Counted from the first letter of the stretch, positions 1 to 5,584 are shown. The stretch: DNA of 6,379 nt from an uncultured Campylobacter sp. (GCA_949294425.1 CASFHJ010000257.1:1-6379); one strand, 5' to 3'. Numbers and translations: made by a program. Notes: generated by a model from the sequence alone, not told the origin.

Positions 1-463
1 AAAAGAGCAGATAGAAAAACCAAGACAAAAGCTGGAACAAAACCTTAAAATAGGGGACTTTGTAAGCTATAATGATATAAAAGGAGAGATAATTTCTATA
101 AATAAAAATGAGGCAAGAATACAAAGTGAGCAGCTAAGTCTTAAGATACCTTTAGCCTTGCTTAAAAAAAGTGAAAGAACTAGGCAAAATAAGACAGAAA
201 TAAAGATAGAAAAAAAGGAAAAAGCAGAGCTTAGCATTGATTTGCACGGCTTAAGAAGCGAGGAGGCTATAGAAAGACTTGAAAGCTTCATTTCAGACGC
301 ACTTATAGCTGGTTTTGATGAGGTTTTAATTTATCATGGCATAGGCACGGGAAAACTTGCTTATGCTGTAAAAGAATTCTTAAAAAATCATAAAAGTGTA
401 AAAGAATTTAGCGACGCTCCTATGAATCAAGGAGGATACGGCGCTAAGGTGGTGAAATTTTAA
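1..463 (+). CDS. mutS2: Endonuclease MutS2, C-terminal fragment with Smr domain (5' end outside window)
   Basis: The reading frame is open from base 2 and ends with TAA at 461-463, giving the last 153 residues of a protein that normally runs to roughly 730-790. Fragment residues about 15-50 look like the small beta-rich (KOW-like) stretch that precedes the Smr domain in MutS2 proteins. A charged Lys/Glu linker follows at about 55-77. The Smr domain occupies about 79-153, with the DLHG motif at 80-83, a following EEA, and HGIGTG at 112-117. These are the hallmark nuclease motifs of Smr domains. MutS2 proteins are cytosolic ATPases that suppress recombination or, in some bacteria, rescue collided ribosomes; which role applies here cannot be read from the fragment. 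The MutS ATPase core lies upstream, outside the window. A standalone Smr protein is less likely because the fragment begins mid-frame with a MutS2-type linker. Confidence 0.9.
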   Translation, partial: KEQIEKPRQKLEQNLKIGDFVSYNDIKGEIISINKNEARIQSEQLSLKIPLALLKKSERTRQNKTEIKIEKKEKAELSIDLHGLRSEEAIERLESFISDALIAGFDEVLIYHGIGTGKLAYAVKEFLKNHKSVKEFSDAPMNQGGYGAKVVKF

Positions 464-494
464 AAGATAAGTAAAATGTAACAAAAAACTAAAA

Positions 495-544
495 AATACA
501 TAAAAACAAAGATAAGAAATTTTGTTTTTAAAGTTTTATGTATT
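495..544. repeat. Nested inverted repeats between mutS2 and the GntR regulator gene
   Basis: Two overlapping perfect inverted repeats are visible. The outer one pairs AATACATAAAA (495-505) with TTTTATGTATT (534-544). The inner one pairs TAAAAACAAA (501-510) with TTTGTTTTTA (521-530) around a 10-base loop. They share bases 501-505, so they are partly alternative structures. Being almost all A/T and lacking a clean T-run after the stem, they would make at best a weak terminator for mutS2. The right arm abuts the proposed -10 box of the regulator gene, so an operator role is also possible. The pairing is read directly; the function is inference. Confidence 0.55.
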
Positions 545-549
545 AGAAT
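539..549 (+). promoter_or_regulatory. Candidate promoter (-10) of the GntR regulator gene
   Basis: TAGAAT at 544-549 is one base off the Campylobacter TAWAAT -10 consensus and is preceded by TGTA and by T-rich tracts at 525-529 and 534-537. Transcription would start near 556, leaving a leader of about 20 bases. No convincing -35 box is seen, which is usual for Campylobacter sigma-70 promoters. Transcription through from mutS2 is an alternative. Confidence 0.4.
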
Positions 550-564
550 TTGTTTTATTTAAAT

Positions 565-569
565 GAGGG
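565..569 (+). promoter_or_regulatory. Ribosome binding site that sets the GntR regulator start
   Basis: GAGGG lies 7 bases before the ATG at 577. An in-frame TTG at 550 would extend the protein by nine residues, but the GAGGG would then sit inside the gene and nothing comparable precedes the TTG. Confidence 0.7.
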
Positions 570-576
570 CTTTTGC

Positions 577-1224
577 ATGAAAAATGATAAGAAAAACCAA
601 AGAATTTCAAGCGATCTTATTTATGATTATATAATAAATTCAATAAAAGAAGGAAGATTAAAGCCAAAAGACAGGATAAAAGAACAAGAACTAGTGCTTG
701 AAACAGGCTTTAGCAGAACCCCCATAAGAGAAGCTCTAGGAATTTTACTAAATGAAGGGATTTTAACACAGGACGGAAAAAAGGGTTTAGTAGTAGCAGG
801 GCTTGATCTAGTTTCCATAACAAAGCTTTATGAAATGAGAGAGCTTTTAGAAGGTGAAGCAGCCAGACTTGCAACCTTTTTTGCTAGTAAGATAGAGATA
901 GAAATTTTATACAATATAGTTCATTCTCAAAAAAACTTAAGCGACGTGCAAAGTCTTAGGGCAAATAATGTCTTATTTCACGAGACGATTTTTCGCTGTT
1001 CTAATAATAATTATTTATTAAAAACCATGCAGCATTTAGACCGCTCTTTAATCTTGCTTGGAGAAAGCACTCTAGCAAAGGAAAATAGAGCACAAGAAGC
1101 TTTTAATGAGCACTTAAAAATAGTAAATGCCATAGAAAAAAAAGATGAAAATAAGGCTATGAATTTAGCCAAAACTCATATAAGACAGGCTTATAAGGTT
1201 AGGCTTGAAAGGATCTTATCATAG
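577..1224 (+). CDS. GntR-family transcriptional regulator, FadR subfamily with FCD ligand domain
   Basis: This 215-residue protein has the two-domain layout of FadR-type GntR repressors. Residues about 8-75 form a winged helix-turn-helix. It contains a Leu-Lys-Pro-x-Asp turn (28-32) and the recognition-helix signature S46-R-T-P-I-R-E-A-L54, and it ends in a wing with Gly67 and Gly70. Residues about 78-210 are an all-helical FCD domain. Its metal-ligand positions appear as N131-x3-H135, H179 and H201; the first is usually Asp, so Asn is a mild departure. Such proteins typically sense small carboxylates, often through a bound metal. No obvious catabolic target gene adjoins it, so its ligand and regulon are unknown. 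It converges on thiG with 8 bp between the stop codons. The inverted repeats upstream could serve autoregulation. Family assignment is strong; the specific role is not known. Confidence 0.88.
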   Translation: MKNDKKNQRISSDLIYDYIINSIKEGRLKPKDRIKEQELVLETGFSRTPIREALGILLNEGILTQDGKKGLVVAGLDLVSITKLYEMRELLEGEAARLATFFASKIEIEILYNIVHSQKNLSDVQSLRANNVLFHETIFRCSNNNYLLKTMQHLDRSLILLGESTLAKENRAQEAFNEHLKIVNAIEKKDENKAMNLAKTHIRQAYKVRLERILS

Positions 1225-1232
1225 TTAAATTT

Positions 1233-1994
1233 TTAATCCCTTAAAAAACCAGTAAGAGGTGAGCTAGCCTGCGCAAAGTCCTTGCTAGGCGCTAAACCAG
1301 CTAAAAAAGCCTCTCTGCCTGCTTTTATGGCTAGGCTAAATGCCCTTGACATCTTAGCCACATCTAAAGAATTTGCAATGGCAGTATTTATCATACAAGC
1401 ACTAACACCCATTTGCATAGCCTCACAAGCCTGTGCTGGTGTGCCAAGCCCGGCATCTACTATTATGGGTACTTCTATTTCATTAAGTAAAATTTGTATG
1501 AAATCCTTAGCACTTAGCCCCTTGTTTGTGCCTATTGGTGCAGCTAGTGGCATTATAGCAGCAGCTCCAGCATCTTGCATAGCTCTAGCAGCGTATAAAT
1601 CAGCACTCATATATGGTAAAGCTGTAAAGCCCTCCTTAACTAAAAGCTCAACTGCTTTTATAGTTTCATAATTATCAGGCAACAAATACCTACTATCTCT
1701 AATGATTTCTATCTTTATAAGCTCACTTTTGCAAAGCTCTCTAGCAAGTCTTGCTATTCTTAGGGCTTCTTGGGCGTTTCTTGCACCTGAGGTATTTGGT
1801 AAAAGCTTGATATTTTCTGGTATATAATCAAGTATATTTTCTATTTTGCCGGTATTTGCACGTCTTAGAGCAAGTGTTAAAAGCTCTACCTCTCCTTCAT
1901 TAATGGCTGCTTTTATGAGTTCTAAAGAATACTTCCCAGAGCCAAGTATAAAGCGAGACTTAAACTCAAATTTTCCAAGCTTTAAGCTATCCAT
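1233..1994 (-). CDS. thiG: Thiazole synthase ThiG
   Basis: ThiG condenses 1-deoxy-D-xylulose 5-phosphate, dehydroglycine and sulfur from ThiS thiocarboxylate into the thiazole phosphate of thiamine, in the cytosol. The 253-residue product matches a full-length ThiG (alpha/beta barrel). RFILGSGKY lies near residue 14, LLPNTSGARNA at 64-74, and the Schiff-base lysine is K94 in LIKIEII. SRYLLPDNYET, AAIMPLAAPIG and VPIIVDAGLGTP follow, and the protein ends in SSPLTGFLRD. The ATG at 1994 is chosen over an in-frame TTG at 2000 because AAGGA sits 6 bases upstream of it and the ATG overlaps the thiF stop as TAATG. It is the last visible gene of thiSFG. No thiH follows, unlike the thiGH order I recall for C. 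jejuni; instead a GntR-family gene ends 8 bp away on the opposite strand. Confidence 0.96.
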   Translation of the reverse strand: MDSLKLGKFEFKSRFILGSGKYSLELIKAAINEGEVELLTLALRRANTGKIENILDYIPENIKLLPNTSGARNAQEALRIARLARELCKSELIKIEIIRDSRYLLPDNYETIKAVELLVKEGFTALPYMSADLYAARAMQDAGAAAIMPLAAPIGTNKGLSAKDFIQILLNEIEVPIIVDAGLGTPAQACEAMQMGVSACMINTAIANSLDVAKMSRAFSLAIKAGREAFLAGLAPSKDFAQASSPLTGFLRD

Positions 1995-2806
1995 TAACAA
2001 TCCTTATATTCTTTATTTGCAAGTAATTCAAGCACTAAATTTGCCTGATGTGCAGCACAAAGGCTTACGCGTGGAGCCATTAAGCCTCTACCAACTTGGG
2101 CTGCACTTTCTAAATCCCCGCAAACAAAGAAATTTTTTGCTATCTGTCTTGTCTTTATCAAATTTGACAGACCATATCCGGCTAGACCAGAAGCAGATAT
2201 TAAAATTTTATCCTTAAAAAAGGTATGAAAATTCTGTGCTAACATAGCCTTATAAAATGCGTTATCAAAGGCTTCACACACTATATCATCGGTTATAAAA
2301 AGCTCTTTTATGTTTTCTTTTTCTATTTTAAGATTATCTATTTTAAGCTTTATGAAAGGATTTATCTTTGAAATTTGATCCTTCATAGCACTTGTCTTCG
2401 TCTTTCCTAAATCATCTACACTATAAGCTTGGCGGTTTAAGTTGCTAGGCTCTACCACATCAAAGTCTATTAGATGCAAACTACCTATGCCGCTTCTTGC
2501 TAAATTTATGGCTATATGAGAACCAAGCCCACCAAGTCCGCACACAGCAACACTAGCATTTTTAAGACTATCATAAAGCTTTGGAGTATGTCTTGCTCTC
2601 ATCATAGCTTCAAGTTCTTCTTTAGGCGGTAGGGTTTTTTTGCTTATACAAAAAAGCTCATCACCATCTTTAAGTTCTATATTTTCTTTAGTGGCAAAGC
2701 CATTTACTATAAAAACATCGCTTTCATCTTTACTTACGCTTTGAAAGAAATCTAAGCTATGTTTAATTTCAGTATCAAAATCTTTGCCATTAAATTTTAT
2801 CCTCAT
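1994..2806 (-). CDS. thiF: ThiS adenylyltransferase ThiF (family 2), with N-terminal ThiS-like domain
   Basis: ThiF activates the C-terminal glycine of ThiS with ATP so that it can accept sulfur. Of 270 residues, about 75-265 form the E1-like Rossmann domain: the nucleotide loop G90-L-G-G-L-G95, acidic D114/D116 after the second strand, and N124-R125-Q126. Residues about 1-56 resemble ThiS itself (Ile-x-Phe-Asn-Gly start, Val-Asn-Gly near 34-36, Lys-Asp-Gly-Asp-Glu at 46-50) but stop without the Gly-Gly tail. There is no CxxC pair, so the zinc site of E. coli ThiF and MoeB is absent. Single cysteines are C89, C177, C229, C250 and C270. This fits the second ThiF family, which I recall from clostridia and Campylobacter thiamine operons. 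Its start overlaps the thiS stop by one base (TGATG) and its stop overlaps the thiG start (TAATG), so the three genes are probably translationally coupled. MoeB or HesA is a less likely reading given the context. Confidence 0.93.
   Translation of the reverse strand: MRIKFNGKDFDTEIKHSLDFFQSVSKDESDVFIVNGFATKENIELKDGDELFCISKKTLPPKEELEAMMRARHTPKLYDSLKNASVAVCGLGGLGSHIAINLARSGIGSLHLIDFDVVEPSNLNRQAYSVDDLGKTKTSAMKDQISKINPFIKLKIDNLKIEKENIKELFITDDIVCEAFDNAFYKAMLAQNFHTFFKDKILISASGLAGYGLSNLIKTRQIAKNFFVCGDLESAAQVGRGLMAPRVSLCAAHQANLVLELLANKEYKDC
2001..2005 (-). promoter_or_regulatory. Ribosome binding site of thiG, inside the end of thiF
   Basis: On the - strand AAGGA lies 6 bases before the ATG at 1994. 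This supports that start over the TTG at 2000, which would have no spacing to the site. Confidence 0.7.
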
Positions 2807-2997
2807 CAGCCTCCCCCAACAAAATTTACAAGCTCAGCCTTATCACCTTCTTTTAAAACTAAGCTTTCAAATTCTTTTCTTGGTATTATTTTGCCGTTTA
2901 ATTCTAAGGCTACAAGCTCAGCTCTTAGCTCTCTTTGCTTTAAGAAATCTGTAAATTTTAGCTCTTTAAGTTCTATTTTTTCTCCGTTTATAAACAT
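2806..2997 (-). CDS. thiS: Sulfur carrier protein ThiS
   Basis: The product is a 63-residue ubiquitin-like protein of normal ThiS length. It starts Met-Phe-Ile-Asn-Gly, has the hydrophobic pattern VALELNGKIIPR in the middle and the KEGDKAELVNFVGGG end. The C-terminal Gly-Gly-Gly is the site that ThiF adenylates and that becomes the thiocarboxylate sulfur donor for ThiG. It is the first gene of the thiSFG operon. AAGGA at 3004-3008 lies 6 bases before its ATG, and a consensus TATAAT lies just beyond that. The codons for the Gly tail also form a GGGGGAGG stretch that can act as the ribosome binding site of thiF. MoaD is the main alternative for small GG-ending carriers, but the thiF and thiG neighbours decide it. 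Confidence 0.95.
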   Translation of the reverse strand: MFINGEKIELKELKFTDFLKQRELRAELVALELNGKIIPRKEFESLVLKEGDKAELVNFVGGG

Positions 2998-3015
2998 GTA
3001 AAATCCTTTTTTGCT

Positions 3016-3026
3016 ATTATAACAAG
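3016..3026 (-). promoter_or_regulatory. Promoter of the thiSFG operon
   Basis: On the - strand there is a perfect TATAAT (3021 down to 3016) preceded by TTGT, an extended -10 element. Short T-runs recur upstream through 3060 at roughly helical spacing, as in Campylobacter sigma-70 promoters. Transcription would start near 3009, giving a leader of only about 12-14 bases before the thiS ATG. Confidence 0.7.
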
Positions 3027-3072
3027 TATTTTATCAAAATCAAAAATCCTTAAAAATCTTTCAAAAATGATA

Positions 3073-3088
3073 TTTTTTTTGCTAAACT
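3073..3088 (+). promoter_or_regulatory. Candidate promoter of the sir2-lysE-dapE operon
   Basis: Eight T bases (3073-3080) run into TGC and then TAAACT (3083-3088). This fits the T-run plus TGn extended -10 pattern of Campylobacter promoters with one mismatch. The start would fall near 3095, about 23 bases before the proposed GTG. A second match, TAAAAT at 3093-3098, would start transcription inside the ribosome binding site and is less likely. This promoter is divergent from that of thiS in the same 120-bp gap. Confidence 0.5.
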
Positions 3089-3103
3089 TTCCTAAAATTT
3101 TAA

Positions 3104-3109
3104 AGAGGA
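3104..3109 (+). promoter_or_regulatory. Ribosome binding site that sets the sir2 start
   Basis: AGAGGA sits 8 bases before a GTG at 3118. An in-frame ATG at 3067 has no such site and would add 17 hydrophobic residues before the conserved Rossmann start, so the GTG is preferred. An ATG at 3130 is possible but would trim the first strand and is too far from the site. Confidence 0.7.
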
Positions 3110-3117
3110 TTTTTAGC

Positions 3118-3810
3118 GTGAAAACAGCGATGATCTTAAGTGGTGCTGGGCTTAGTGCTGAAAGCGGACTTAAGACCTTTAGAGACAATAATGGGCTTTG
3201 GGAAGAATATGATGTAATGGAGGTTTGTTCAGTTAGCGCCTTTAGAAAAAATCCTGCAAAAGTGCTTGATTTTTACAACAAAAGAAGAGTGCAGCTAAAA
3301 GATGTAAAGCCAAATCATGCTCATAAAGTTATAGCCGAGCTAAAGGATGAATTTAAAGAACAAATTTTTATTATAACTCAAAATGTAGATGACTTGCTAG
3401 AAAGAGCTACTTGTAAAGATGTTATACACTTGCATGGCTTCTTACCAGAGCTTATTTGCACAAAGTGTAAAAGTGTTTTTAATATAGGATATAAAGAGCA
3501 AGAAAGCGCTCTTTGTCCTAAATGTAAAAAACCTTTTTTAAGGCATAATATAGTTATGATTGAAGAAGAAGCACCAAAATATAAAACACTTTATAAGCTC
3601 TTAGAAAAAACAAATCTTCTTGTTTGCATAGGCACAAGCGGTGCTGTTTTGCCGCTAGGATATTTTGCGAGATCTTGTGAGAAAAGCATTTTAAATAACT
3701 TAGAAAAAGACGAGAAGCTAAGCCCTTACTTTGATAAAATATACACTAAAAAAGCCTCAGTGGCTATAGATGAGATAGCTACTGATATAAGGGCTTTTTT
3801 AAAGGAGTGA
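3118..3810 (+). CDS. cobB: NAD-dependent protein deacylase of the Sir2 family (CobB-like, class III features)
   Basis: Sirtuins remove acyl groups from lysines using NAD+, releasing nicotinamide and O-acyl-ADP-ribose. This 230-residue cytosolic protein has the family motifs in order: GAGLSAESG (9-17), FRD (21-23), TQNVDDL (87-93), the catalytic His in HLHG (H106), and a zinc knuckle CTKC (114-117) with CPKC (133-136). The IGTSG nucleotide-binding motif is at 171-175. Y53 and R56 in FYNKRR match the Tyr/Arg pair that lets E. coli CobB and SIRT5 accept succinyl-lysine. One oddity is that the usual VVxFGE substrate loop reads IVMIEEE (145-151). The start is GTG, chosen from the ribosome binding site. 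The stop sits 1 base from the next gene's ATG, so sir2 and the exporter gene are probably coupled. Physiological substrates are unknown. Confidence 0.92.
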   Translation: MKTAMILSGAGLSAESGLKTFRDNNGLWEEYDVMEVCSVSAFRKNPAKVLDFYNKRRVQLKDVKPNHAHKVIAELKDEFKEQIFIITQNVDDLLERATCKDVIHLHGFLPELICTKCKSVFNIGYKEQESALCPKCKKPFLRHNIVMIEEEAPKYKTLYKLLEKTNLLVCIGTSGAVLPLGYFARSCEKSILNNLEKDEKLSPYFDKIYTKKASVAIDEIATDIRAFLKE

Positions 3811-3811
3811 G

Positions 3812-4408
3812 ATGTTTGCCTTTTTTCAAGGATTAATGCTTGGTTTTGGCGTTGCTGTGCCTTTTGGACCTATGAATGTGCTTATTTTAAGCTATGCTTT
3901 AAAGTCCTTTAAAAATGCCTTTTTTCTAGGCTTAGGGGCTATGAGTGCTGATATATTTTATTTCTCTTTACTTCTGTTTGGGCTTTTGAAATTCTTAAAT
4001 AATGAGCTTATGAGTAAAATTCTAGCCATTTTTGGTTTTTGTTTTTTGACTTATCTGGCATTTTTAAGCATAAAAACAAAGCCTAAAAATTTAGAACTTA
4101 AAGAAAGTAAGGAAAAAAATACAGCTTTTAAAAGCTATGTAAAGGGCTTTGTATTAAATTTAAGCAATCCTTACATAATCAGCTTTTGGTTAAGTATATC
4201 CTCTTTTTTAAGTAAGGAAAAGCATTATTTTATACTTGGTTTTGGGCTTTTTGTAGCCATATTTATCTGGGTTTTTTGCCTTAGTTTTTTTGTATCGAGA
4301 TTTGCTGATAAATTTAATGCTAAGGTTCTTTTTTATATAAATATAGCATCAGCTTTGATAATAGAATACTTTGCCATAGCACTAATATATAAAACATTTT
4401 TTGTATAA
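3812..4408 (+). CDS. LysE/RhtB-family amino-acid exporter (putative)
   Basis: This 198-residue, very hydrophobic protein is of the usual size for LysE/RhtB efflux proteins. About six membrane helices can be drawn (near residues 4-24, 35-60, 67-87, 113-133, 138-161 and 171-195), with a Lys/Glu-rich cytosolic loop at 88-107. The family's first-helix signature appears as [11 protein letters not shown] (16-26), followed by a Gly-rich second helix (LGLGAMSAD). The second conserved proline motif, [11 protein letters not shown] (116-126), is also present. Members export lysine, threonine, homoserine or other small solutes by exchange with protons; the substrate here cannot be told from sequence. AAAGGAG at 3801-3807, inside the end of sir2, is its ribosome binding site. 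Placement just before dapE makes lysine or diaminopimelate a natural guess, but that is inference. Confidence 0.85.
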   Translation: MFAFFQGLMLGFGVAVPFGPMNVLILSYALKSFKNAFFLGLGAMSADIFYFSLLLFGLLKFLNNELMSKILAIFGFCFLTYLAFLSIKTKPKNLELKESKEKNTAFKSYVKGFVLNLSNPYIISFWLSISSFLSKEKHYFILGFGLFVAIFIWVFCLSFFVSRFADKFNAKVLFYINIASALIIEYFAIALIYKTFFV

Positions 4409-4417
4409 TACAAAAAA
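4397..4417 (+). promoter_or_regulatory. Palindrome overlapping an internal promoter (-10) for dapE
   Basis: Ten-base perfect arms, TTTTTTGTAT and ATACAAAAAA, flank a single A. The palindrome contains a perfect TATAAT (4404-4409) that overlaps the stop codon of the exporter gene (4406-4408). Transcription from it would start near 4416, about 16 bases before the dapE ATG. So dapE may have its own promoter besides read-through from sir2, and the symmetry could make the site a repressor operator. The sequence is direct evidence; the activity is inferred. Confidence 0.5.
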
Positions 4418-4431
4418 ATAAAGGAGCTTAT

Positions 4432-5532
4432 ATGAAGGCTACAGATCTTTTAATGGAGCTTTTGAAATTTAAATCCATCACTCCAAAAGATGACGGAGCT
4501 TTAAACTATATAGCCATGCATTTTATTGATTTTGAGGCATTTTTTATAGAAAAAGAGGGCATTAAAAACTTAGTTCTTACAAAAGAGTTTAACAAAGAAG
4601 GAGAACATCTAGCCTTTTGTGGACACATAGATGTGGTGCCCCCGGGTGAGGGTTGGCAAAGTGATCCTTTTAAGCCTGTGAAAAAAGATGGCTTTATATA
4701 TGCAAGAGGTGCAGCAGATATGAAAGGCGGTTTGGCAGCCTTTTTAACGGCTGCTTTAGAGGCTAAAAAATTTAATGGCTCAAGGCTTTCTATCTTAATA
4801 ACAAGCGATGAGGAAGGTGAAGCCGTATACGGCACAGCTGAAATTTTAAATTTCTTAAAAGAAAAAGAGCTTTTGCCTGATTATGTAGTGGTGGCTGAAC
4901 CAAGCTGTGAACAAAGGCTTGGCGATAGTCTTAAAATAGGTCGTAGAGGCTCTATAAATGCAAGACTTCTCATAAAGGGAAAGCAAGGACATGTAGCCTA
5001 TCCTCAAAGAGCTATAAATCCTATCCACGAAATAGCTCCTGTTTTAAAGCTCTTAGCGGGTTTTGACCTAGATCCGGGTAATGAGCTTTTTGCTCCATCA
5101 AAAATAGTAATAAGCAATATAAAAGCAGGTATTGGTGTAAGTAATGTGAGTCCAAACGAGCTTGAATTGATGTTTAATGTTAGAAATTCTCCACAAACTA
5201 GCCTTGATGATGTGAAAACTTATGTTGAAAAACTTTTAGAGGGGCTAAATTATGAGCTTGAAATAAAGAAAAGCTCAGAGCCTTTCTTAACAAATAAAGA
5301 TAGCAAGGTGCTTAAAAAGCTAAATCAAAGTATACAAAAAATAACTCATCTTGTGCCAGAATTTAATACAAAAGGAGGCACAAGCGATGCTAGATTTTTT
5401 GCAAAATACGGCATAGATGTGGTTGAATTTGGGCTTTGTAATGAAAGCATACACGCAGCAAATGAAAGGGTTAGCATAGAGGATTTTGAAAAACTTTGCC
5501 TTATATTTAAGGATCTAATAGAAAATTTCTAG
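4432..5532 (+). CDS. dapE: Succinyl-diaminopimelate desuccinylase DapE
   Basis: DapE is the cytosolic zinc enzyme that hydrolyses N-succinyl-LL-diaminopimelate to succinate and LL-diaminopimelate, feeding lysine and peptidoglycan synthesis. The 366-residue length is typical. M20-family motifs are complete: [12 protein letters not shown] with zinc ligand H65 and D67, the bridging D96 in GAADMKGG, and catalytic base E127 with ligand E128 in TSDEEGE. Ligand E156 is in VAEPS and H341 in NESIHAANE. The lid/dimerisation domain lies at about 175-290, with GHVAYP near 186-191 and FNVRNSP at 248-254. ATG 4432 has AAGGAG at 4421-4426, 5 bases upstream. It follows sir2 and the exporter gene with a 23-base gap and ends before a hairpin terminator. 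ArgE is the main look-alike, but the DapE-specific motifs ([22 protein letters not shown]) favour dapE. Confidence 0.96.
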   Translation: MKATDLLMELLKFKSITPKDDGALNYIAMHFIDFEAFFIEKEGIKNLVLTKEFNKEGEHLAFCGHIDVVPPGEGWQSDPFKPVKKDGFIYARGAADMKGGLAAFLTAALEAKKFNGSRLSILITSDEEGEAVYGTAEILNFLKEKELLPDYVVVAEPSCEQRLGDSLKIGRRGSINARLLIKGKQGHVAYPQRAINPIHEIAPVLKLLAGFDLDPGNELFAPSKIVISNIKAGIGVSNVSPNELELMFNVRNSPQTSLDDVKTYVEKLLEGLNYELEIKKSSEPFLTNKDSKVLKKLNQSIQKITHLVPEFNTKGGTSDARFFAKYGIDVVEFGLCNESIHAANERVSIEDFEKLCLIFKDLIENF

Positions 5533-5584
5533 TGTTTGTCTTTTTTTAATGAAAGTTCAAAAGATAAGCAAGTAGGGCATAAAT

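Noticed and set aside
550..576. Upstream TTG start for the GntR regulator
   Set aside because: It adds nine residues without similarity to the family and would place the clear GAGGG ribosome binding site inside the gene.
1282..1671. Long open frame on the + strand opposite thiG
   Set aside because: It is a mirror of the Ala/Gly-rich ThiG coding sequence and has no start signal or recognisable domain. The same holds for the frames at 1846-2217, 2759-3001 and 4506-4835.
3073..3080. Run of eight T as a phase-variable tract
   Set aside because: Campylobacter phase variation mainly uses poly-G/C tracts. A T-run just before TGn and a -10 box is a normal promoter feature.
3067..3117. Upstream ATG start for the sirtuin, adding a hydrophobic N-terminus
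   Set aside because: There is no ribosome binding site before it. It overlaps the T-run and the likely promoter, and AGAGGA positions the GTG at 3118. The added stretch looks like non-coding T-rich DNA, not a signal peptide.
4632..4650. GC-rich patch in dapE (CCCCCGGG) as a sign of foreign DNA
   Set aside because: It encodes the conserved VVPPGEG motif of DapE, so the composition follows from the protein.
5533..5584. Possible small RNA or second terminator after dapE
   Set aside because: Only a T7 run without a stem is seen; the strong hairpin at 5585-5602 explains termination.
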